The translations under genes were made by a program, and so were the position numbers. From NCBI RefSeq assembly GCF_025673445.1, contig NZ_JAOVQN010000005.1, positions 150,473 through 214,472 on the forward strand: DNA of 64,000 bases. Direction: 5' to 3'. The notes beneath the pieces were generated by a model. That model saw only the letters and a list, made by a program, of their open reading frames with translations. It ran no database searches and had not been told where the DNA came from. This stretch comes from Ruegeria_B marisflavi (lineage in GTDB: Bacteria > Pseudomonadota > Alphaproteobacteria > Rhodobacterales > Rhodobacteraceae). Below are positions 39,466 through 48,402 of the stretch, one piece after another (the first letter of the stretch is position 1; every line of letters begins with the position of its first letter).

Positions 39466-40383
39466 ATGATCCTCCTCTCCTTCGCTGCCGGGCTGACGGC
39501 CCTCATCCTCGGCGGCGACTTTCTTGTGCGCGGCGCAACCTCTACCGCTATCGCCTTGCGCATCCCTCCATTGGTCATCGGCATGATCGTCGTCGGGTTC
39601 GGAACCTCGCTGCCCGAACTGCTGGTCTCGGTCAACGCAGCCCTGGCTCATGCCCCCGACATCGCCCTTGGCAATGTGATCGGATCAAATACCGCAAACA
39701 TCCTGCTCATCCTCGGCCTCGCCGCCGTATTGTTTCCCATCGTCAGCAGCTTCATCGAAGTGCGCAAGGACCTCATACTTGTCATCCTGGCCACTCTGGC
39801 GCTTGCAGCCTTGCTTGCGGACGGCCGCCTGTCCCGGTTGGATGGTATCTTGATGCTCACCGGTCTGGCCCTGTTCCTGTGGAGCTCGATCCGTCAGGTC
39901 GATGCCGATCCACAGGACAACCTAATTGTCGAACGCCGATTCCGCCCTTTGGCCGTGCTTCAGATCGCCGGCGGCCTGGTAGCTCTTGTCTTTGGCGCGC
40001 GCCTGCTGGTGGACAGCGCCACCGAACTGGCGCGTATGGCACATATTTCCGAGGCGGTGATCGGCCTGACCATCGTTGCGATAGGCACCTCCCTGCCCGA
40101 GCTTGCAACTTCGGTCATCGCCGCGTTCCGGCGCAACTCGGCGATGTCGCTGGGCAATGTGATCGGATCGAACCTGTTCAACATCCTGGGCATTCTGGGC
40201 GTGACCGCCGTCATCGCCCCGGTTCAGGCAGGCGCACGCTTTCTGACACTCGACACGCCAATCGCCTTGACCGCCGCACTGCTGCTGACCTTTCTTCTGT
40301 GGTCTGGCGGCATTTCGCGGCTTGCGGGCGCTGCAATGCTCGCCGGTTATGTCGGTTATCTGGGGTGGATGGGGCTGAGCTGA
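39466..40383 (+). CDS. Calcium/sodium antiporter family protein (YrbG-like)
   Basis: A 305-residue inner-membrane exchanger of the CaCA superfamily. It has two inverted halves, each with the alpha-repeat: 'GFGTSLPELLVSVNA' with 'GNVIGSNTANILLILGL' near residues 45-90, and 'AIGTSLPELATSVIA' with 'GNVIGSNLFNILGILGV' near residues 205-250. About ten hydrophobic helices are visible. The ion specificity is family-based; many YrbG-type proteins are untested. It has its own ATG at 39466 after a 99-base gap from the regulator. Confidence 0.9.
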   Translation: MILLSFAAGLTALILGGDFLVRGATSTAIALRIPPLVIGMIVVGFGTSLPELLVSVNAALAHAPDIALGNVIGSNTANILLILGLAAVLFPIVSSFIEVRKDLILVILATLALAALLADGRLSRLDGILMLTGLALFLWSSIRQVDADPQDNLIVERRFRPLAVLQIAGGLVALVFGARLLVDSATELARMAHISEAVIGLTIVAIGTSLPELATSVIAAFRRNSAMSLGNVIGSNLFNILGILGVTAVIAPVQAGARFLTLDTPIALTAALLLTFLLWSGGISRLAGAAMLAGYVGYLGWMGLS

Positions 40384-40389
40384 CCCGGC

Positions 40390-41238
40390 TCAATCCATCA
40401 AGGCATCGGATCTGAGCCCTGCCCGTTCGTAATGCCTCGGCAGGACCCGGCCATAGAGCTGTCGGGTCCGCTCCACCCCGCCACACATCCCCTCGGTCTC
40501 GACAAAGGAAAAGATGCCGACATAGCGCCGCCGCGGCCCTTCGACCGGGGCCACCCGGTGCAGCGCGTAGCGGCCCTTGAAAATCTGCAAATCGCCCCGC
40601 CGCAGCTCAAGAACCCGAACCTTGCTGCGATCTCCGGCCAGGACCTGTCCTACACCCGCAAAGTTCTCGTCCTGCGCGGTCCGCAGACCGGGCACATATT
40701 CGAACGCACCGCCCGAACTGCCGTTCTGGATGGCCAGCGTGACGGTAAAATTGTTCGTGTCGAAATGCCAGGGGAACCCTTGCCCTGCCTCGACCGCGTT
40801 CACGATGACATCCGCCAGCGGATCGTCATAGCGAAAGAACCGGTCCACCGGCTCGTTCAGCGCATCGCGAATGAAAGGCATGAAGGGGGCGGCCTCGTAA
40901 ATCATCCGCAGCGGGCCTTCGGGCGGAAAATTGTCTGCCGGGACAAAGGCGTTGGACCGGTCATAGAACTGCCGCACCGGATGATCTGCGGGCAAGGACG
41001 GATCGTCCTGCGAAAAATACACGTTTGTTCGGCTAAAGCTCCGATGCCCCAGATGGGCAACCGCGTCCGCCTCGGCAGTCAAATGCGCAACCCCGCGCGC
41101 ACTGGCAAACCCGGGCAGGACGGCACAGCCGTCCTCGGCGATCTCGCGTCGGAGATCGGCCAGCAACGTGGCATAGGCCGCACTGTCAGGCCGGTCGATC
41201 GGATAGCGGCCCAGGTCAATCAGATCGTGCAGTTCCAT
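40390..41238 (-). CDS. BesD/HalD-like Fe(II)/2-oxoglutarate oxygenase
   Basis: A 282-residue protein resembling the HalD/BesD family (phytanoyl-CoA dioxygenase fold), known for amino acid halogenases and hydroxylases. The iron triad can be read as His158 and Asp160 in FPWHFDTNNFTVTLAI and His227 in 'KGRYALHRVAPV'; following arginines could bind 2-oxoglutarate. 'GGAFEYVPGLRT' near residues 176-187 is typical of the family. The HxD form points to hydroxylation, since the halogenases have Gly in place of Asp. Start 41238 is chosen for the GGGAGAA ribosome site; the frame is open further upstream. It ends 6 bases after the convergent antiporter stop. The substrate is unknown. Confidence 0.72.
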   Translation of the reverse strand: MELHDLIDLGRYPIDRPDSAAYATLLADLRREIAEDGCAVLPGFASARGVAHLTAEADAVAHLGHRSFSRTNVYFSQDDPSLPADHPVRQFYDRSNAFVPADNFPPEGPLRMIYEAAPFMPFIRDALNEPVDRFFRYDDPLADVIVNAVEAGQGFPWHFDTNNFTVTLAIQNGSSGGAFEYVPGLRTAQDENFAGVGQVLAGDRSKVRVLELRRGDLQIFKGRYALHRVAPVEGPRRRYVGIFSFVETEGMCGGVERTRQLYGRVLPRHYERAGLRSDALMD

Positions 41239-41362
41239 CGCGTTTCTCCCGTCCATCTTTCTCCCAGACTGGACGGGTGACTCGGCTGTATCTGGCCTGT
41301 TTGCGGCGCATAGGGCAGCAAAACAGGTCGCAAGAGACCACTTGATCGGGGACAAATCGCAG

Positions 41363-41405
41363 AAATGTCGCGACCTGCGGCATTCTGCGCAAGAAAATGT
41401 CGCGA
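41363..41405. repeat. Direct repeats AAATGTCGCGA
   Basis: AAATGTCGCGA occurs at 41363-41373 and 41395-41405, start to start 32 bases, about three helical turns. They lie between the oxygenase gene and the ilv promoter, 40-80 bases upstream of its -35. Possible activator or repressor sites. Confidence 0.4.
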
Positions 41406-41444
41406 TTTAGGCCCTGCGAGACAGGTTTTTCGCCCAATTGCCTG

Positions 41445-41471
41445 TTGACGCTCCGTCCCCTCGCCCATAAT
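41445..41471 (+). promoter_or_regulatory. Promoter of the ilvB leader
   Basis: TTGACG (41445-41450) and CATAAT (41466-41471) with a 15-base spacer. A transcript starting near 41478 would begin just ahead of the leader-peptide ribosome site. The short spacer makes this a moderate match. Confidence 0.5.
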
Positions 41472-41495
41472 GTCCCGGCCAAGCTAAAGGAGCCG

Positions 41496-41549
41496 ATGGC
41501 AATGACCTCGCTAGTCGTAATCGTAGGAACGAAGCGCATGGGCCGGTAA
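41496..41549 (+). CDS. ilvB leader peptide (branched-chain attenuator)
   Basis: A 17-residue frame, MAMTSLVVIVGTKRMGR, preceded by AAAGGAG (41486-41492). Five consecutive codons (41511-41525) encode Leu-Val-Val-Ile-Val, the regulatory amino acids of the pathway encoded downstream. Codons CTA, GTA and ATC are used, CTA being rare in this GC-rich genome, which would sharpen ribosome stalling. It lies 96 bases before ilvB. Confidence 0.85.
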   Translation: MAMTSLVVIVGTKRMGR

Positions 41550-41576
41550 CGGTAGACCATAATCGTCCCCATGCGC
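41535..41576 (+). promoter_or_regulatory. Antiterminator hairpin of the ilvB attenuator
   Basis: GCGCATGGG (41535-41543, in the leader peptide codons) pairs perfectly with CCCATGCGC (41568-41576). The second arm overlaps the first arm of the terminator by two bases, so the two structures should exclude each other. A ribosome stalled at 41511-41525 leaves this hairpin free to form; one at the stop codon covers its first arm. Confidence 0.7.
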
Positions 41577-41601
41577 CTCCGAAAATTCGGGGGCTTTTTT
41601 T
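41575..41601 (+). terminator. Attenuator terminator before ilvB
   Basis: GCCTCCG (41575-41581) pairs with CGGGGGC (41588-41594) with one G-U pair, followed by seven T residues (41595-41601). It lies in the leader, 44 bases before the ilvB start. Confidence 0.85.
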
Positions 41602-41644
41602 ATGCTGAATCGAAAAGACGCATGTCGCGAATGGAGCAAAGCAG

Positions 41645-43396
<1,752 letters not shown>

Positions 43397-43467
43397 CAAA
43401 ACCCGACGAATTTTTGTCGGCCGCGCTTGTCTCGGCCGATGTCCGCAACTTTCAGGAAGAGGCCCCC

Positions 43468-44028
43468 ATGTCTGCCCTACACATCAAGAAAGGCTCTTCG
43501 AGCCACTCCGCCTATAACCTGCGCCCGACCTTCTCGGACGTGGCCGAACGGCACACCATCGCGCTCTTGGTAGAGAACGAGCCGGGTGTCCTGGCCCGCG
43601 TCATCGGCCTTTTCTCGGGACGCGGCTACAACATCGAAAGCTTGACCGTCGCCGAGGTGGATCACACCGGCCATCTGAGCCGCATCACCATCGTCACCAC
43701 CGGCACCCCTCAGGTGATCGAACAGATCAAGGCGCAGTTGGGCCGCATCGTCTCGGTCCGCGACGTGCATGACCTGACGGTCGAGGGGCGCGCGGTCGAG
43801 CGCGAACTTGCAATGCTCAAAGTGGTGGGCAGCGGCGACAAGCGGGTCGAGGCGCTGCGCCTGGCGGATATCTTTCGCGCCAATGTGGTCGACAGCACCC
43901 TGTCGAGCTTTGTCTTCGAAATCACCGGTGCACCGGAAAAGATCGACGCCTTCGCCGATCTGATGCGGCCGCTGGGCTTGGCCGAGATCGCACGGACCGG
44001 TGTCGCAGCGCTGTTGCGCGGCGACTGA
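43468..44028 (+). CDS. ilvH: Acetolactate synthase small (regulatory) subunit
   Basis: The 186-residue regulatory partner of IlvB, which confers valine feedback inhibition. It has an ACT domain near residues 25-100 ('IALLVENEPGVLARVIGLFSGRGYNIESL', where the family motif is NxxGVLxR) and the ALS_ss_C domain with 'RELAMLKV' and 'FVFEITGAPEKIDAF'. I start at ATG 43468, preceded by AGGAAGAGG; the open frame extends 18 codons further upstream without a ribosome site. Confidence 0.95.
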   Translation: MSALHIKKGSSSHSAYNLRPTFSDVAERHTIALLVENEPGVLARVIGLFSGRGYNIESLTVAEVDHTGHLSRITIVTTGTPQVIEQIKAQLGRIVSVRDVHDLTVEGRAVERELAMLKVVGSGDKRVEALRLADIFRANVVDSTLSSFVFEITGAPEKIDAFADLMRPLGLAEIARTGVAALLRGD

Positions 44029-44044
44029 TCCGATCGGTTAGCCA

Positions 44045-44404
44045 TCAGGCGGGGTAGGCCTTGACCAGAACCCCTGCCTCTTCTTTCCTGCCGGTAGCAC
44101 GGGCGAATGGGACAATTTTTGCCGAGGACGCGGGATCCGCTTGCGTCTGACGCAGTTTCGCATCCCCCGCATGAAGCAACACGTCAGGCAGGTCCGGACA
44201 AATCCCGTGTTTTACCAGCTTCGGATTTGTTGCCATACGCTGGTTGCGGTTCGTGACCAGGTCGAACTGGACCCAATCCCCGACATCCAGACTTGGCCCT
44301 TTTTGGCTGCCAGTTTGCCGATAGAATGCCAGATCACCGTGATCTTCGCACCATATGACCGCTTTCTGATCAGAACTGTCGCTCCAGAGAACTACGCCAA
44401 ACAT
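44045..44404 (-). CDS. Uncharacterised 119-residue protein
   Basis: A soluble protein with no signal or membrane segment. The first 60 residues look like a small beta-barrel: 'MFGVVLWSDSSDQKAVIWCEDHGDLAFY' and 'LDVGDWVQFDL' recall cold-shock/OB-fold proteins (VVLW..DHGD..F..GD.V.F), but the match is loose. The tail is Ala/Arg/Lys-rich. It is convergent with ilvH and divergent from the XRE regulator. I do not recognise a family. Confidence 0.6.
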   Translation of the reverse strand: MFGVVLWSDSSDQKAVIWCEDHGDLAFYRQTGSQKGPSLDVGDWVQFDLVTNRNQRMATNPKLVKHGICPDLPDVLLHAGDAKLRQTQADPASSAKIVPFARATGRKEEAGVLVKAYPA

Positions 44405-44632
44405 ATCCCGTCCTAACTTCTTGTTTTTTATAGATTGAGCGAATTATGATGACTCAAACATGGTAAATTGCGTGTCCGACTATTGCATTTTGTGTCTGCT
44501 CCGATAGCTTCTCGACACTCTTTCGCACCACACCTGTCGCTAAAGAGCGTCTAGTTTTCGATTTCGGCCGAAGGAAGCCACAATTGTCCTTCATGTTGCG
44601 GCAAGAAACAGACCAACCTTTGCGGAAATGAA

Positions 44633-45430
44633 ATGACAAAACCAACTAGGACACCGGCAGAACTCCGCAACATGTTTGGCGAAAATCTGCGTCAACTGTG
44701 CCGCCGGTATCCATCGATCTCGGAGCTTTCTCGTCAACTTGGAATCAACAGGACCCAATTCAACAGGTATCTCTCTGGCGAGAGTTTTCCGCGCCCGGAT
44801 GTGCTTGATCGGATATGCTCGTTCTTTTCCGTTGACGCACGCATTCTGTTGGATCCTGTTGACAATATCCCAGTCTCGGATCAGATCCTGTCCGGGCCGG
44901 TTCTGGGCGAATTCTTTGGCCCTAATGTCTCGTCACTGGAAGAAGAAGAGTTTCCAAGCGGCTTTTACCGGTTCACGCGTCGGAGTTTCGTGAACGAGAA
45001 TAAGTTCGTCCTCGGTCTGGTCTATGTCTTCCGCAAGGACCGGGCGACATTCATTCGAGGCTATGAAGCCCGAGAGGCGATGCGCCAGCAAGACCTCCCC
45101 GACGACCCCCGCACGCGGGAGTTTCGCGGATACGTCACGCGCGAGGACGACGGAGTCGCCTTGCTGATCTCGCGCCGGAACGCGATGACCTTCTCGTTCA
45201 ATTACCTGGCCCGCGTCGCTTCGTTCGAAAACAACTTCTGGGTCGGGTATGTCTCGCGGTCGGTTCGCGAGCCCGATACCGACCACCGGATCACCCGGAT
45301 GGCCTACGAGCACCTTGGGCGGGACAAGGCCACTGTCTACAAGACCGCACGCCACGCGGGTTTCCTGGACAAGGAAGACCTGCCGCCGTTTCACCGGCGG
45401 TTGCTGCGCCCGGACGACCCTTTTCGCTAA
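44633..45430 (+). CDS. XRE-type helix-turn-helix regulator with unknown C-terminal domain
   Basis: A 265-residue protein with an N-terminal HTH near residues 10-65: 'FGENLRQLCRRYPSISELSRQLGINRTQFNRYLSGESFPRPDVLDRI' pattern, recognition helix RTQFNRYLSG. The remaining 190 residues form a mixed alpha/beta domain ('FPSGFYRFTRRSF', 'VLGLVYVFRKDRATFIRGYE', 'DDGVALLISRRNAMTFSFNYLA') that I cannot name; it may sense a ligand. Its upstream region (44405-44632) is AT-richer than the surroundings and probably holds its promoter. Confidence 0.8.
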   Translation: MTKPTRTPAELRNMFGENLRQLCRRYPSISELSRQLGINRTQFNRYLSGESFPRPDVLDRICSFFSVDARILLDPVDNIPVSDQILSGPVLGEFFGPNVSSLEEEEFPSGFYRFTRRSFVNENKFVLGLVYVFRKDRATFIRGYEAREAMRQQDLPDDPRTREFRGYVTREDDGVALLISRRNAMTFSFNYLARVASFENNFWVGYVSRSVREPDTDHRITRMAYEHLGRDKATVYKTARHAGFLDKEDLPPFHRRLLRPDDPFR

Positions 45431-45436
45431 TTCAGG

Positions 45437-46207
45437 TCAGCGCTGTTCTCGTGTCACCTGGCGGTACAGGTGCCACGATGCATGACCCAGCCAGGGCAGT
45501 ACCAGGAAAAGACCCAGAAAACCCGGCAACATGGCAAGGAACGTCATGCCCGCCACGATGGCGGCCCATGACAGCATCACGACCGGGTTCGAGGTCACGT
45601 ATCCGAAACTCGAGATCATCGCGGTGACAAAGTCCAGTTCCCGATCCAGCAGCATCGGGATCGACATCACGGTGATCATGTAGAGCAGCGCCGCAAACCC
45701 CGCGCCCACCACTGTCCCCACCGCCAGCATCGTCAATCCGTTCAGGGTCAGAAACACCTCCAGCGACGAGGACACGTTGGTCATGGTGGACAGGCCCAGG
45801 AACAGGGCAAAGATCATGTGCCCCAGAAAAAACCAGAACATGAAAACCAGCACCATGATGGCGCAGATCGACGGCAACTGGCGGCGGCTTTGCAGGATCA
45901 CCACGCCGAAGATCTCGGCGAAATCCAGAGGTTCGCGCTGCTCCAGCCTGTGCGAGACCTCATAAAGCCCCACCGCCGCGAAGGGCCCGAGCAGGGGAAA
46001 CCCGATCGCCGCCAGAACCAGCCAATAGGTCGTACCGGTCCACAGCGTGATCCAGGCGATCAAGAGCCCGGACATCACGTAAAAGCCGGAAAACAAGAGA
46101 CCAAAGATCGGTGCCTTCAGATAATCCCGCAACCCCTGCCGCAATGCCTCGACCAGCATCGCAAAGGTTGCCGGATGCATCGGCGGTACTCCAAACGGCT
46201 TGTCCAT
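45437..46207 (-). CDS. DUF2189 domain-containing integral membrane protein
   Basis: A protein of 256 residues with about six hydrophobic helices matching DUF2189: 'ALRQGLRDYLKAPIFGLLFSGFYV', 'GFPLLGPFAAVGLYEVSHRLE', 'FGVVILQSRRQLPSIC', and a last segment 'LPWLGHASWHLYRQV'. Function unknown. I start at ATG 46207, preceded by GGGAGGAG; the frame is open further upstream. The amidase gene ends 29 bases before it on the same strand. Confidence 0.85.
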   Translation of the reverse strand: MDKPFGVPPMHPATFAMLVEALRQGLRDYLKAPIFGLLFSGFYVMSGLLIAWITLWTGTTYWLVLAAIGFPLLGPFAAVGLYEVSHRLEQREPLDFAEIFGVVILQSRRQLPSICAIMVLVFMFWFFLGHMIFALFLGLSTMTNVSSSLEVFLTLNGLTMLAVGTVVGAGFAALLYMITVMSIPMLLDRELDFVTAMISSFGYVTSNPVVMLSWAAIVAGMTFLAMLPGFLGLFLVLPWLGHASWHLYRQVTREQR

Positions 46208-46235
46208 GACTGCTCCTCCCTGCCCTGACCCGCTG

Positions 46236-47636
46236 TTACATCGCCGGCTTCTTCTGCGGCCATTCCGTCGCCTGGTGATAGGCTTCGCCAATGGACAAAA
46301 TCCGGGCGTCACTGCCGCGCGGGCCAAAAATCTGAAACCCCATGGGCACACCCTGCGGGCCGAACCCCGCCGGAACCGCCAGCGAAGGCAGGCCGATCAG
46401 GCCAATCGGTATCGTGACCTCCATCCAGCGATGATAGGTATCCATGGCGCGGCCTACGATCTCCTTCGGATAAGGCACGTTCACGTCAAACGGCCAGACC
46501 TGCGCCGAGGGTAAAACCAGCGCATCGAATTCACCGAAGAGTTCGACTGCCCGCTTGTACCAGTTCGAGCGTTTGACACTGGCGCGGTGGACATCCATTG
46601 CCGACAGATCCAGCCCGCGTTCGATCTCCCAGATCGCGGTATCCTTCAGCGCCGATCGGTTCTGGCGCAGCAAAGGCTCCAAGGAACCAGCCTTGCCCCA
46701 GGACCGCAGGTCCAGCCAGGCCTCCCAGATCGCCGCCGCGTCCATCGGGGCCGGAACCGGCTCGACAGTCGCGCCAAGCGACTCAAGCACACGCAACCCG
46801 CTTTCGCACAGTTCCAGAATCCCCGGCTCCATCGCATAGGCGCCCCCCCAGTCGCCCAGCCAGCCGATGCGGACACCCTTCAGATCCGCGGGGGACACCG
46901 GCGCGGTCTTGGGGCTGTTCACCGACAGAGGCACGCGCGCATCCGCCCCGGCGATCACATCCAGCATGATCCCGATATCCGCCGGGCTGCGCCCCATCGG
47001 GCCAAGCGTTGCCAGTTGATGCAGGAACAGTTCACGTTCCGGGTCAAGCGGCACGGTGCCCCAGGTCGGACGGAAGCCGTATACGTTGCTCCAGGCCGCC
47101 GGGTTGCGCAGCGACCCCATCTCGTCGGATCCATCCGCCAAGGCCGTCATACCGGTGGCCAGCGCCACTGCCGCCCCGCCGGACGATCCACCACAGGACA
47201 GGGCCGGCTGATAGGGATTGCCCGTCGCGCCATAGACCGGGTTGAACGTATGCGATCCGATCCCGAACTCCGGCACGTTCGTCTTGCCGATCAGGATCGC
47301 TCCGGCGGCCCGCAGACGCGACGGCAAGAGACTGTCCTTGTCCGCGACAAAATCCGCAAACAGCGGCGAGCCCATGGTGGTGGGCACACCGGCGATACTC
47401 TCCAGATCCTTGATCGCGATCGGCAGGCCATGCAGAGGCCCCCGCACCGGCCCGGCATCGCAAGCCCTCGCCTCTTCCATCAAGGTTTCCGCATCGCGCA
47501 GCGCCACGATGGCATTGACCTTCGGGTTGACCTCGGTGATCCGGTCGAGCGTGGCGCCCATGAGGCTTTCGGCACTCAACTGCCGGGAACCCAAGGCCGT
47601 TAGAAGATCGGCGGCTGACGAGCGAACAAGATCCAT
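46236..47636 (-). CDS. Amidase signature family protein
   Basis: A 466-residue amidase (Ser-cisSer-Lys triad). The lysine is in 'LPIAIKDLESIAGVPTT' near residue 74, the serine-rich loop is CGGSSGGAAVALATGM, and 'DGSDEMGSLRNPAAWSNVYGFRPT' follows, close to the family's DGxGSxRxPA. Substrate cannot be told; it could act on aliphatic or aryl amides. ATG 47636 is chosen for the AGGGAG ribosome site; the frame is open 38 codons upstream. No transporter or GatB/C partner is nearby, so it is not GatA. Confidence 0.88.
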   Translation of the reverse strand: MDLVRSSAADLLTALGSRQLSAESLMGATLDRITEVNPKVNAIVALRDAETLMEEARACDAGPVRGPLHGLPIAIKDLESIAGVPTTMGSPLFADFVADKDSLLPSRLRAAGAILIGKTNVPEFGIGSHTFNPVYGATGNPYQPALSCGGSSGGAAVALATGMTALADGSDEMGSLRNPAAWSNVYGFRPTWGTVPLDPERELFLHQLATLGPMGRSPADIGIMLDVIAGADARVPLSVNSPKTAPVSPADLKGVRIGWLGDWGGAYAMEPGILELCESGLRVLESLGATVEPVPAPMDAAAIWEAWLDLRSWGKAGSLEPLLRQNRSALKDTAIWEIERGLDLSAMDVHRASVKRSNWYKRAVELFGEFDALVLPSAQVWPFDVNVPYPKEIVGRAMDTYHRWMEVTIPIGLIGLPSLAVPAGFGPQGVPMGFQIFGPRGSDARILSIGEAYHQATEWPQKKPAM

Positions 47637-47872
47637 ATCCGGGGACTCCCTAGAGCTGTTTTCCAGCAGCCTAGCGGCGCGCCATTCGCATTTAAACCCA
47701 CTGTTTGAATATATCTTTTCCGGGTCTGTTTCGTCCCACCCCTCGGCCAACAGAAGCCGTCACAAGGCGGTTCGCCCGGTTGCACCGGCACTCTGTATTC
47801 CCTTACCCTGCCTCAACCGCAGACGTTCCCTCTGGCGACATATCCGGCAACTCAGTCCCTCCAGGCAAATAG

Positions 47873-48304
47873 ATGAAGCTTACCCATTTCAGCATCACCG
47901 CCAGAAACGCGGACCGGCTGGCCGCCTTCTATGTTTCCGTGTTCGACTGCACGCCGCGCCGGGCACCAGTCACGCTGACCGGAACGCGTATAGCCGCCGG
48001 ATGCGGCCTGCCACAGGCCACGATCAGATCCATCTGGTTGAACTTCCCCGGGGTCGAACACCCGTTTCTGGAGCTGCACCAATATCGGCAGACCCTCGAA
48101 CGGGGACTGCCACAGGTCAACGAACCGGGCTACGGGCATCTTTGCTTTCAAACCCCGGATATCCAAGACGCAGTACGCCGAACCTTGTGCTTCGGTGGCG
48201 CGCTGCAAGGTGAAATCACCGATATCGGTGCGCCGGATCGCCCCTGCCTCGCCGTCTATCTGCGTGACCCCGAGGGCAACCTGCTGGAACTTGAAGAGGC
48301 ATAG
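47873..48304 (+). CDS. VOC superfamily (glyoxalase/bleomycin resistance-like) protein
   Basis: A 143-residue protein with paired beta-alpha-beta-beta-beta units. It opens 'MKLTHFSITARNADRLAAFYVSVFD', with the metal-ligand-type histidine at position 5, and ends 'AVYLRDPEGNLLELEE' with the usual terminal glutamate. It could be a lyase, dioxygenase-like or binding protein; the substrate is unknown. It diverges from the amidase gene across 236 bases. Confidence 0.82.
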   Translation: MKLTHFSITARNADRLAAFYVSVFDCTPRRAPVTLTGTRIAAGCGLPQATIRSIWLNFPGVEHPFLELHQYRQTLERGLPQVNEPGYGHLCFQTPDIQDAVRRTLCFGGALQGEITDIGAPDRPCLAVYLRDPEGNLLELEEA

Positions 48305-48335
48305 AACCAGAGGGCCGGTTACCCCTGCCCCCTGC

Positions 48336-48396
48336 CTTCATTTCGCTCAAAATACTCCGGGGGAGACGCCGTCAGGCGGCGGGGGCAGCGCCCCCT
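48336..48396. repeat. Rhodobacteraceae-type intergenic hairpin repeat
   Basis: Read on the minus strand this is a GGGGGC-GCT-GCCCCC hairpin (48381-48395), a GCC/GGC spacer, then CCCCCGGAGTATTTTGAGCG. Sequences of this form recur between genes in roseobacter genomes. It lies between the convergent VOC gene and prfB and may act as their terminator. Confidence 0.55.
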
Positions 48397-48402
48397 TCCG
48401 CC

